Shown here piece after piece: positions 1-8,784 of a DNA stretch of 21,975 bases. Positions within the stretch are counted from its first letter, which is position 1. The number at the start of each line of letters is the position of its first letter. Below the pieces are notes generated by a model. It did no database searches. It saw nothing but the letters and a program-made list of their open reading frames with translations, and had not been told where the DNA came from. Position numbers and translations under genes: made by a program. Source of the stretch: Hypsibius dujardini (lineage: Eukaryota > Tardigrada > Eutardigrada > Parachela > Hypsibiidae); assembly GCA_001579985.1 (NCBI GenBank), contig LRSR01010349.1:1-21975 (forward strand), read 5' to 3'.

Positions 1-577
1 AGCAGTCCTATAATTTCACCTACGATGCAGCGATGGACCAGGTATCAAACGTCACAATTTTTAATAATGCACTGCATGGATATATAATTTTTTTTTCTAT
101 TTAGCCAATGGACAGTTTTTCCAGCAAAAGTTCCTACAATATGGTGGAACCACTGGCGATTGTAGTAAATGAAAGTCACATCGCCGACCGTTGCAGCGGC
201 ATGGAACTGGCCAACAGAATGGCGAATCGTACCTTCGACATATCAACCGGGAAGCTCCGTATCACGGCTGATAAAGCCCATGAAAACGATCTGAATATCT
301 TCGGTTTTAACTATTCCACTAAGCAACTGCAGGTAAAGCACAAAACAAGACATAGAACACAACTTCAGACATCGAACACTAAAAAAAACCATTTCGGATT
401 CACTATCAGGAGATCGGGAAATTCGAATGGACTACAAATTTATGGACTTGGGATGCTGATCGTGCGGTGGCCTGGCCGACCGAAGACCACAAACCACCGC
501 CAGATATTCCACCATGTGGCTTCTCCGGAATCGACGGTCAATGCGGAACTCGGATAAAAGGTCAGCGCCAAAAACTC

Positions 578-610
<33 letters not shown>

Positions 611-1117
611 CACAGACACACAGACAGACACACAGACACACAGACACACAGACACACAGACACACAGACACACAGACACACAGACACACAGACACACAGA
701 CAGACAAACAAACAGACAGACAGAAAGACAGAAAGACAGGCAGGCAGACAGACAAACAGACAGACAGACAGATAGACAGACAGACAGATGCTATGATTTT
801 TCTTCTTTCAGTGACTGCCAGTGCAATTCCAGTTGCCATAATCTTTATACTCCTATTTGGACTTGCGTTGTTTTCAAGGTCCGTTAGTTAACTGTATATA
901 AGGAAACTAACCTTGTAAATGCTTCTAATCACCATATAACTGTTTGAAAACTTTCAGATGGTACGTGATCGGCTCAAGACCAATCGAAAATTGGTGGCGC
1001 ATCGATGAACACTTGCTAAGTCAGGCCGTGATGCATCTCCAGAGAAAATCCTCTCGTGCTCTTTCACATGTCATATCCTCCACTTATTCCAACATAGGTT
1101 ATACTCGCCATGATTAA
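1..1117 (+). CDS. Gene 1: 3' part of a kinase-less ANF-domain (natriuretic peptide receptor-like) receptor
   Basis: Only the 3' half of the gene is in the window. Exons read on the + strand are 1-41 (partial, ends in an Asp-Gln codon pair), 105-332, 410-560, 812-878 and 958-1117, all with GT-AG boundaries and compatible phases (0, 0, 1, 2). Exon 105-332 carries the ANF-domain C-terminal signature [15 protein letters not shown] followed by a [12 protein letters not shown] strand. Exon 410-560 ends with the juxtamembrane [10 protein letters not shown] loop. Exon 812-878 is a TM helix ([18 protein letters not shown]). The last exon gives a tail of about 52 residues containing [10 protein letters not shown], and stops at TAA 1115-1117. 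Exon boundaries and phases match those of genes A-C exactly, so it is a paralogue, but the protein is strongly diverged. It is predicted to be a type I plasma-membrane receptor; the ligand is unknown. The absence of a catalytic domain rests on the stop at 1117. Confidence 0.8.
577..789. repeat. (CAGA)n / (CACAGA)n microsatellite in the intron before the gene 1 TM exon
   Basis: About 210 bp of CAGA and CACAGA units with scattered CAAA, CAGG and AAGA variants fill the intron at 561-811. The array has no stop codon in several frames, so it gives long Thr/Gln/Arg-rich frames on + and Cys/Leu/Ser/Val-rich frames on -. The ectodomain frame and the TM frame differ across it, so it must be spliced out. 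Confidence 0.95.
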
Positions 1118-1249
1118 TCGCATATTTCAGGCATCACTTCTAACGCTTTTAATCCGAATCCGCCGGATACCTCGCCTATATAATTCTTTATATAGCTCTA
1201 ATTGATTAATGCGAAGGAATGCTACAGAAAAATATATATCAATCACCGG

Positions 1250-1425
1250 CAGTGGCGCGTACTAGGGGGTGGCAAGTGGGCAATTGCCCCCCCCCCGTCC
1301 GAAATCGAAAAAGTGACCCAAGAGTACCCCCTGACGTTTTTTAGAGTAAAAATAGCAAAATCATACCAATGCTCCCCCCTTTGGATTTTTACTAAAATCT
1401 TGCCCCCTCCCCCTCCCGTACCGGA
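1250..1425. mobile_element. Short G-run/C-run repeat with hAT-like CAGTGGCG end (possible MITE)
   Basis: The segment opens with CAGTGGCGCGTACTAGGGGG and closes with a C-rich, roughly inverse-complementary stretch (CTTGCCCCCTCCCCCTCCCG). C-runs occupy the interior. Ends of the CAGTGGCG type next to G-runs are common in hAT-type non-autonomous elements. The right terminus is degraded and I see no clear target duplication, so the class is tentative. Confidence 0.35.
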
Positions 1426-1671
1426 AGATCAAGACGCGTCTAGGATCATCGGTGCTAGAATTAACTTTGAATTGTATGATTCGAGAAAATCTCGCGGTGC
1501 CGGATATTTGAACTCAATTTTATACCAAAATTGATTGTCTAGCGTTAATTAAGGGTTAAATTACTTTGAAATAGCGAACAGAGTTCCAGACAAGAAATTC
1601 AATTCAAATCCTTACTCTTCCGTGTTTCTTACAAAGACGATAAAAATTGCAAGTGTTAAATGTGTGTCCGT

Positions 1672-1727
1672 GTCACACGTGTCACACGTGTCACACGTGT
1701 CACACATGTCACACGTGTCCGTGTCAC
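1672..1727. repeat. 9-bp minisatellite containing CACGTG palindromes
   Basis: Five to six copies of GTCACACGT stand in tandem, one with an A variant (CACATG). Consecutive units create CACACGTGTC, so each junction contains the E-box core CACGTG. Confidence 0.85.
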
Positions 1728-2069
1728 AAATTTCCCCGTTTTTTAGTGCACAATATATCCATTCCATCGGTTTGTCATGCTGAATCAATATATTGAGGAA
1801 GCAGTCGTGCAGGTCCTCGTCTTATTTTCACTCTGATAAAGGGCTGCCAGATTTTCAAAAATTCAATCCAAAATTTCCCTAAGAACAGAGAGTATTTCCG
1901 CGCGCGCGCGCGCTCTTGACCACACTTGACCATGCAGCCTTTACTCAATCGATCGATTGATTGAACTTGTTTATTTTGGCGGAATTTAAAACAGTGTGCT
2001 CAATCTAATATTTCCGCAGGGCCAGGCATTAAATCAAAAATTCAGTAGAAAATGGCTCAAACTCAGACC

Positions 2070-2070
<1 letters not shown>

Positions 2071-2126
<56 letters not shown>

Positions 2127-2165
2127 TAGACAGACAGACAGACAGACAGACAGGCAGGCAGACAA
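2071..2165. repeat. (CAGA)n microsatellite just past the gene A stop codon
   Basis: A nearly pure CAGA array ends in CAGG units and begins about 38 bp beyond the gene A stop (2203-2205) in the direction of transcription. It would lie in the 3' UTR or the immediate 3' flank of A. Gene C has an equivalent array at 14706-14900. Gene B lacks one. Confidence 0.95.
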
Positions 2166-2202
2166 AAAACCATACATTTACCAATTATGCGTTGATATGA
2201 TC

Positions 2203-5200
2203 TTACATTTGTGGTTGAAAACAGCTAAAAGAATAACCCAAAAACACAATCGAGAGATTTCTGCGACGAGAGAATGCGATGCCAAGGGGAAAACGCATTT
2301 GGGACGAGTCCAAATGATACCATGCTTGGTTTTGTCGAATGTAACGTCGACTGCAAATCAAACAAACAAGTTACCAGGGAGCTGCTAATCTTTCGTCGTG
2401 CCATTTTATGAAATCAGACAGGACAGACTTACCGAGCATGCCAGAACAGTAGTGCTGTGGAACAAAGAAGCACAGCTGCGATGGCAAACAACGAAGCGTT
2501 CATTCTGTCCGATCCTGTAAATTGGTTCTTTTCTCAAAATATTTTTTTCACCAATAAGGCAATTGCACGAAGTCACTCAAAAAGAAGTAATGACCAAGCT
2601 TGCTGGAATTCAGTAAAAAGAAATGCCGTATTGAACACTGTGCAAATTTGTACTTGCAAAAAATATTTTTGCAGACCGAATCGTCACTGATTTTGTTTCA
2701 GATTCTCTCTTTGATTTTGCATTTAGTTCTGATGAAAAGTTTTGGGCAGAATTTCAGAGCTCATATTTAACAAAACTAAAAAAAAACTGAAAATTCGACT
2801 GTCGTTTTTAAATGATTTTTTTGTCAAATTTAATACAATTTACAATTTAATTCAATTTACAATTTAATACAATTTACATTTTAATTCAATTTACAATTTA
2901 ATACAATTTAACTTAAATAATAAAATCATTATATTATTAGTTATTAAACTTGGATCTCTTTAACCCGTTAACATCCACTACCAGATCCGACTTGTTTTCC
3001 TGTCCCAAAGTATTTTTCCCTGATTTAGCTTTATCTAATTAAGAAAAAAACTAATTGTTTTCAATGACTTTAAACATTTTCGGGTTTTTTTACTGCGGGT
3101 CTACTGACCCAATTTTTGTTGGAAAGGATGCGTGGAGCCAATGGGCATAATATTTAATTATCAAATTGATAAATCAATCAAAAAGTTTTCAAAGCAACCC
3201 GTTTTGGTAATTTTTTAGCGACATTTTGGGTACCTTTGTTGACGACTGGCTATGCGCTGATCATTGATCATTGGAATTGATTGGCTAAAGGAACTGAATT
3301 TTTTTTGTAGGCAGCTTGAATAGGTCCAATCTAATTAATGCAAGAAGACTCACATTTTTCAAGACAAACAAACAAACTTTCTGACCAGACTACGTGAGAA
3401 AGCATCTTCTCATGAGATCTGGTTCGAAACTGGCCCGGAAATACTCCAGATCGGGAAAGAATTAGTGAGAAAGCTCCTCACAAGATTTGTTCGGACTTTC
3501 TGGCCAGAAGCAAGTGAGAATTCGGTGAGAATCACACGAGGCTCATGCGAGAAAAATCTCGGCTGAATTTTCACTTGTGGCGAGTTTTGGAACAAGAACT
3601 TTTTATACTGAGGTCACGACAAGTGACATGGAGTTGGAGTTATGGAGCTGATGCGTTACGGAGATTAGTGACACTACATTGCAGTAGGTTGGAGTTATGG
3701 AGTGAGGCACAGGCACATAACTCCAACAACTCCAATAACTCCAAAACGAAAAAACGAAAAAAATCCTCTACAAGTTCCAGAGCAGCAGTCTGTTTTGGTC
3801 GGAAATTCTTTGAAAACTGAGCCTAAAGTTTGTTGTGTCTGTGCCAAAACTGACCGCTGGGAATTTCTATAAACCTTGTTTCATAACTCGCCTAGTCTCA
3901 GATTTGGGCCAGATCTGACAAAAATTTGGTACTGCGTCATTACTATTGATGTTGCAAAGAACCGGATAAATCAAATCATGACAATGTTTTCTGTCTGATA
4001 TATTGATGTGTCGTAGCTTCCCAAATTGCATTTCTAATTACGGAAGATCATGACTTTTGGAGTAAACTGGCACGTTGGGGTATATACCTTCTGGCTGGCA
4101 TCTCTTCTTCAAACCGTCATATCCACAGTACGGTTCGTTGGGCGGGAGCTCGTCGTGGAAGCCGTGCCATTCAAGCTTTTTCGCCTTGATCCAGCGATAG
4201 TCGTCACCGGCGTTTGGGTCCGAACGCAAGAAGACCTGAACTCAGACATGACTGCATGTAACTCGTACATCCGTTGTTGTACGTTGAGCTGACGTTGCCT
4301 ACCTGAAATTGTGCACCGTCAAAAAATGCAAAAGAATTCATCGGTTTCCGATCCCCGTAGCTGTCGAGTGAGATGTATCCGGTGGTGGTTTGGAAGGTTC
4401 GGTTCCAGAATTGTTGCGCCAGTGCAGCTCCGCTGTTCAGCGTGCCGAAGTTCTTGATGGTTGACACAGTTTCGTTTACAACCTTCAACCGAACGAGGAA
4501 TGGAATGAAACAGAAATACTATCTCAAATTGATAGTTAAAAAAGAGACAAGCTTGTTACTTGTCCCAGCATTTCCAGAACTGCCTGAGTTGTCGCCAGAA
4601 AAGGCAGAGGCTGTAATAAAGCATGGTGAATATCGTAATACGTTTTAAGTTTGAGGTGGCGAATTGCGTTCATATTGTTCTGTCTGTGTCTGTGTCTGTG
4701 TCTGTGTCTGTGTCTGTGTCTGAGTCTACGTTTATGCTTACCGGCGGTTCTCGCAAGTCCATATTTCGGTAAAACGGATCAGTCCGAAACAACCTGCTCC
4801 ATTCCGGAGCGAATGCGGACAGGTTTGCTGTCGGATCCAGTGTCTCATCGATGGCCGTGAACAGCAGCACACTTTTGTATGCCGCTCGAATTACCTACGA
4901 AAATAATCCATTTCTAACGACCCTTCAGCTAGGAGTCTCTTTCAGCGTAAATCCAAAAACGGTTATTTGAATTGTAGCATCGGTCGACAAGTTTGCAATT
5001 ACAGGATGCGCTTTTAATTGAAGCTCGTACTCACATCGTAATCTTGATCACCGGCTTCTGGACCGAAAGTCCCGTATCGTTCATATGGAAACGGTAGAGC
5101 TGCGATATACACCTGTATTGCATGTTCAAGTGGTTTTGGTAAAGATTTCACATAACAGCGTATCACCAAGAATCATCCGTCATAGACTTACATATTCATC

Positions 5201-6696
5201 CGTTGTCATATTTCTGGAGTGTGCTTGAATCTGCAAGGTACACACAAACTTATTTTCTGACTGATGCCAATCCATTCCAAATTAGAGTTTGATTCAGTGG
5301 ATGTCAAAAAATACGAGAGCAAAAAAAGTTAAAAGATTGGTATTTATTGCTGAAACAGAAATATTCGAATGAATTTATAACTTCATAAATTTCTTTCCAG
5401 TTTTATAGCGCCTTGTCCTCGACAAGCAATATGTGTAAACTCACTAATAGATTACGGAGGCTCCAAGACGGTCCGCAAAACATCATAACTATTGTAAAAT
5501 GCGAATACTTATTTAAAGAGTGAGGCAATTAAGAAATAAAATTGTAGGAACGGACTTTGCATCTCACCGCGACTTCTTCCCTTGAAATCCACGAGATAAT
5601 CCGTGAAATTCAACTTCTTGTCCCCGATCTTAGGGGCATTGTATCTGTTGTACACGAACTGTATTCCCTTGGAGCGTCGCATTATGAACGCACCAAATGT
5701 CTGGTAGAATATGATTGGCCCAAACTCTTCCATAATGTAGACGGATGTCCAGTTGTATAAGGCGAAAAAGAAATTGTACGCTCCGCTGGTGTGTTGATTG
5801 GAGTAAACGCCGGTTCTCACCCACGTCGGAGTGAGGTGCTTGTCGTGAAACAGAACGTCCGCCGAAGACCTAAATGCGCATTTGCACGGAACCATTAGGA
5901 CTTCACCGAACTTCAATTAAATTATTGATTAATCCATGAAATGGCGGGAGTGAATTTTCACTGATCATTGTATATTAAAACCCGCACATCAGAAGAATGT
6001 TCCATTCCGCGGCAAGCTGGTTTAATTCAAACGCTCGTGAACCTATACAACCTGAAAAGTAAGAGGTCACTGATCGGTATTCTGGTTTTTTTTTATACAG
6101 CGGCGCGTTGGCCATAAACAGACAGACAGACAGACAGCCAGACAGACAGACAGACACACACACACACACACACAGACACACAGACACACAAACAGACACA
6201 CAGACAGACAGACAGACACACAGACAGACACACAGGCACACAGACAAACAGACAGACAGAAAGACAGACAGAAAGACAGGCAGACAGACAGGCAGGCAGA
6301 CACACAGACAAACAGACACACAGACAAACAGACACAAACAGAAAGAGTCAGACTTGGGGTCATGATGACGGTAATCTGGCTGGGATCTCGATTGCGGTAG
6401 AGCCATTTCGAAATCATCATTTCCATGTCATCGGCAAAACTGACGCATGAGTCAACGCCCTTGGGGTCATACAGATAGCTGTGGGAAAAGTTGAGGTGCG
6501 GGTAGGTCAATCGCAAATAACGTAGACCTGTTACAAAGCCAGGCCCACAGAGCATGATGGTGGATGGCATCAATGGTCCAAGGTAGCCGGGTGTTACAAT
6601 CTGCACCCAGGTTTCCATTGGTGAAACGGTGCTCCTTACTCGGTACATCGATTCCATGATGATTATTGTGGACAAAAGGGGAAGAATTGTGGCCAT
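2203..6696 (-). CDS. Receptor A: ANF-domain, single-TM receptor without kinase or cyclase (NPR-C-like), 543 aa
   Basis: Exons, in transcript order: 6696-6354, 6051-5988, 5869-5568, 5488-5445, 5230-5192, 5112-5035, 4894-4742, 4610-4560, 4482-4303, 4235-4088, 2514-2433, 2350-2203. The phases close to 1632 nt. Residues 1-22 form a hydrophobic signal peptide. C84 and C116 match the first conserved disulfide of ANF-domain receptors. LAAEWN, the [11 protein letters not shown] strand (compare the family's VVIMCASS...IRS), [15 protein letters not shown] and [10 protein letters not shown] (455-464) follow. The TM helix is about 476-492, with a basic 49-residue tail starting RRRYIR. Eight N-glycosylation sequons are visible (such as NFS, NWT, NFT, NMT, NRT). 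Intron 1 holds a (CAGA)n array and intron 10 is 1573 bp. The length equals that of typical NPR-C proteins. The start is the first Met of the open frame, since an in-frame stop lies upstream. It is predicted to be a plasma-membrane peptide receptor; ligand and signalling are inferred only. Confidence 0.85.
2828..2911. repeat. AT-rich 17-bp minisatellite in intron 10 of gene A
   Basis: About five copies of TTTAATACAATTTACAA alternate between an ATACA and an ATTCA version, giving a 34-bp higher-order period. It lies inside the long intron between the last ectodomain exon and the TM exon. Confidence 0.8.
3631..3744. repeat. Imperfect inverted repeat (GGAGTTATGGAG / CTCCAATAACTCC) in intron 10 of gene A
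   Basis: Two copies of GGAGTTATGGAG-type sequence (3631-3648 and 3689-3702) are followed by complementary ACTCCAACAACTCCAATAAC sequence at 3719-3741. This could form a hairpin in RNA or DNA. The rest of the long intron (2515-4087) shows no exon with convincing splice sites. Confidence 0.5.
4678..4732. repeat. (TCTGTG)n hexanucleotide array in intron 7 of gene A
   Basis: About eight TCTGTG units on the + strand lie between exons 7 and 8. Gene B has a shorter, more interrupted version at 10628-10678 and gene C a decayed one at about 17540-17612, so the array predates the duplications. Confidence 0.85.
6117..6345. repeat. (CAGA)n / (CA)n array in intron 1 of gene A
   Basis: CAGA units with CACA, CAAA and CAGG variants fill most of intron 1 (6052-6353). 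Read in the sense direction of gene A it is a TCTG tract without stop codons, so the exon 1 frame stays open through the array. Confidence 0.95.
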
Positions 6697-7160
6697 CGAA
6701 AAATCATCGACTTTTTTGTCGGGGTTAAAATTGTAAGCACACTAAAAAGGGCACAATTCAAGGCGAGGAGTGTGAAGCTTCTTCAGCATGTGTTCCTCCT
6801 GGAAAACGGCCAGCAATTTGACGGAGAAAATTGGTTTAAAATGCATGAGATAATACTAGAAATGTTTATTGCCCTAGCTATGATGGTTCCTTCGATGAAT
6901 GAGAGCGCTCTTATGGTCATGAATGAGCTGTCTCTATTTATGGTTAATACAGGTATAGAACAGCGTTTTACCCTTAAAGGCCAACCCGAAAACACGACAC
7001 GTATTGTCATTATAATGTCAGTGGACACTTCGTCAACCGTCGATTCGTCCTCACACGACCGTTTTGTTCAATTTCACTGTCGATCTGCAGTACAAGGAAT
7101 TAGGCCTTTCTTGGTCGCCCTTTTTAAATGGTACCACTGTACCACTAAAACAAGTTACGG
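6697..7160. promoter_or_regulatory. Block U: conserved upstream region of receptor A
   Basis: About 450 bp directly upstream of the gene A start is repeated at 12557-13040 (B) and 19467-19940 (C). The shared parts include the 10-bp palindrome AGAGCGCTCT at 6902-6911, about 205 bp from the start codon (223 in B, 192 in C), and a pyrimidine-rich TTTTTAG about 45-50 bp upstream of the ATG that could serve as the acceptor of a 5' UTR intron. No TATA box stands out. A + strand open frame (6841-7197) also crosses this block. Promoter function is inferred from position and conservation only. Confidence 0.45.
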
Positions 7161-7328
7161 TGAGGGAATGAGCAAAGGGACAAAATGCGGTGCGTAGACG
7201 TTTTGCCTCTAGAATTGTCTCCCCGACATTTTGTCTGCAATATTGTGACCTTTGATTTCACTGTCGACATGCAGTATTAAAGAATTACGGCCTTCTTAGA
7301 CCACTTTTTTTTAAATGGTACCACTCTA
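7072..7328. repeat. Local duplication of the U/R boundary upstream of gene A
   Basis: The segment beginning TTTCACTGTCGATCTGCAGT at 7072 runs through GGTACCACTGTACCAC and GAGCAAAGGGACAAAATGCG. It begins again at 7257 (TTTCACTGTCGACATGCAGT) and continues, across the inserted MITE, to the second GAGCAAAGGGACAAAATGCG at 7728. B and C have this segment once, so A carries an extra duplication of about 185 bp. Confidence 0.6.
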
Positions 7329-7685
7329 CTTTAGAGTCGCGACCAATTCGTGGTGCCTGCGTCACCACACAGTAAAAAGCGACCGTTTTGATTGATAGCA
7401 AAGATGTGCGAACCACAAGACCGCACGTATCGATTGATTGATTGCGTAAGCAGTTCACAGTTACGGTTTTCATCCTTTCTTTCTGCGGTCGATTCATTGA
7501 TTCTTGTTGGATATTTTGCGTTTTCTTTAACATTTAAACAAAATGGGCCGTCGTAATCGCTACAACGAAGAAGAAAGCAAGAGGACTCTTGATCGATTGA
7601 AGCGCAACAGTTATTTTGACCCACCGGGTCTGATTTACTGGGGGGGGGGTCCAAAAAGTACCACGGATGGGTCGGGACTCTACAG
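7329..7685. mobile_element. 357-bp MITE with terminal inverted repeats and TA target duplication (Tc1/mariner-like)
   Basis: The left end CTTTAGAGTCGCGACC and the complement of the right end CTGTAGAGTCCCGACC pair over about 29 bp with six mismatches, and both ends are bounded by TA (7327-7328 and 7686-7687). Removing the element and one TA restores a site closely matching the unoccupied copies at about 7128-7150 and upstream of genes B and C, so the insertion is well supported. TA duplications point to the Tc1/mariner superfamily. No transposase is encoded. The interior holds a (G)10 run at 7641-7650 and a 55-codon open frame. Confidence 0.75.
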
Positions 7686-7710
7686 TACCAGTGAAAAACG
7701 TTACAAATGA
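7543..7710 (+). CDS. Small open frame (55 aa) starting inside the MITE; probably not a gene
   Basis: An ATG in a good context (aaacaaaATGG) starts a highly charged frame, MGRRNRYNEEESKRTLDRLK, continuing KRNSYFDPPGLIYWGG and stopping at TGA 7708-7710. It runs across the (G)10 tract and out of the right end of the MITE into flanking DNA. I recognise no family. It may be the first exon of a captured gene or chance. Confidence 0.15.
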   Translation: MGRRNRYNEEESKRTLDRLKRNSYFDPPGLIYWGGGPKSTTDGSGLYSTSEKRYK

Positions 7711-7727
7711 ATGAAATGAATGAATGG

Positions 7728-8260
7728 AAAGAGCAAAGGGACAAAATGCGGCGCGTAGACGTTGTGTCCTTAGAATTGCCTCCCTCGACATTGTGTCTGC
7801 AGTATTTTCAACGTCAGATGTTACGTCTTCACGACATCGTGTCTCTCGGACATTGTGTCCCGTCCGTCGGACACTGTGTCTTGACGACATGAAGTCCCGT
7901 CCGTTTGACAGTCTCCTCAAACGACAAGAGGCCAGAATTGTATACACATTGCGGACTTGTGTACATGTTCAACCTTCCAATTTTTAACCAGCCAGAATGA
8001 CCACAACAAGAATGTTTGCGGACTGTCTCTCCACCTGACTCTAATATTTGTGATGACAGAATGTCTTCGGACAGAATGTCTTCAGACAGAATGTCTTCAG
8101 ACAGAATGTCTTCGGACAGATTGTCTTCGGACAGAATGTCTTCAGACAGAATGTCTTCAGACAGAATGTCTTCAGACAGAATGTCTTCAGACAGAATGTC
8201 TTCGGACAGATTGTCTTCGGACAGAATGTCTTGGACAGTGCACAGTTCCTGCCGCGTGGC
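7728..8260. repeat. Block R upstream of gene A: array of GACA-NNN-TGTC palindromes
   Basis: The block begins with GAGCAAAGGGACAAAATGCG and GCGTAGACGTTGTGTCC, then runs through many variants of GACA, three or so bases, TGTC. From 8054 to 8232 it becomes a regular array of twelve 15-bp units (GACAGAATGTCTTCG/A); units 5 and 11 share GACAGATTGTC, giving a 90-bp higher-order period. Related blocks occur at 13040-13290 and 20240-21340. Because 15 is a multiple of 3, the array yields RMSSD or KTFCP repeats in translation, which are not genes. Confidence 0.8.
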
Positions 8261-8784
8261 ACGGTGCCTTATCCTGATACTAAATCTCCGAATTCGCTTC
8301 CAAGTTGAAGGGGAGGTTCTCCAGCATCGGTTTCAGGCAACTGTTCGTGTGGGTACGCCAGTTGAGGCTAAAACCACGCTTCAAAACAACGAGCGGAGAT
8401 CGACCGGAAAAAGAAACGGCGCCAAAGACGATCGCGCACAAAGCAGACTTGAGAAATTGCTTGAAAAATGGTTTTTTGCTATCGGCCGCGCCTTTTTGGC
8501 ATTTTTCAATGCAAAACAATAAATATTACGTTTTGAGACCTTTTCCTAAAACAAATCTACAATCCGAGACACTGAAAATCCTCGGGATAGCCAGGACACA
8601 ATGAGATTTCGGATTTCCTTCCTAATCATCTTCTCGCTCTTTCAAGTGTAAACAAATAACATTTTTTTCTTTGTATGAGTGAGAGAGCGGCTTTAGTCTC
8701 TGGACTGAGTGGTTACTCACTCAAATCGGCCAGCTCGCGCGCGCGCTGATCCATTTTTTGCCAAAATGAACCCCGCACGGGGTA
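8261..8784. other. Gene-free stretch unique to the unit of gene A
   Basis: This stretch has no counterpart in the B or C units. It has an open frame on + (to 8522) with a Lys/Arg-rich C-terminal part and an AATAAA at 8519, and an open frame on - (8280-8519). Neither resembles a family I know, and the + frame starts inside the 15-bp array. A (CG)n run lies near 8737. Confidence 0.4.

Larger units (their letters stand above)
1118..2070. other. Gene-free convergent intergenic stretch between genes 1 and A
   Basis: No coding exon is recognisable. Besides the two repeats listed separately (1250-1425 and 1672-1727), it holds a (CG)7 run at about 1899-1913. An alternative acceptor (tttcag, 1126-1131) could extend gene 1 through an intron of only about 33 bp to a stop at about 1183. 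Confidence 0.6.

Noticed and set aside
467-891. Long Thr/Gln/Arg-rich and Cys/Leu/Ser-rich open frames over the (CAGA)n arrays (also 1996-2388, 5975-6406, 12012-12266, 14675-15081)
   Set aside because: They are translations of stop-free tetranucleotide repeats. The flanking receptor exons are in different frames and have clear splice sites.
1132-1183. Extra last exon of gene 1 after an intron of about 33 bp (1098-1131)
   Set aside because: All other introns are at least 60 bp and the frame already stops at 1117. Kept only as a possible alternative.
7728-8232. Steroid hormone response elements
   Set aside because: The match to G-N-ACA-NNN-TGT-N-C is short and arises from a tandem repeat. No evidence of a cognate receptor in this organism.
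8016-8522. 168-codon + frame with RMSSD repeats and its - strand KTFC counterpart
   Set aside because: The repeat part is the 15-bp DNA array read in frame, and no splice sites or family similarity support the non-repeat C-terminal part.
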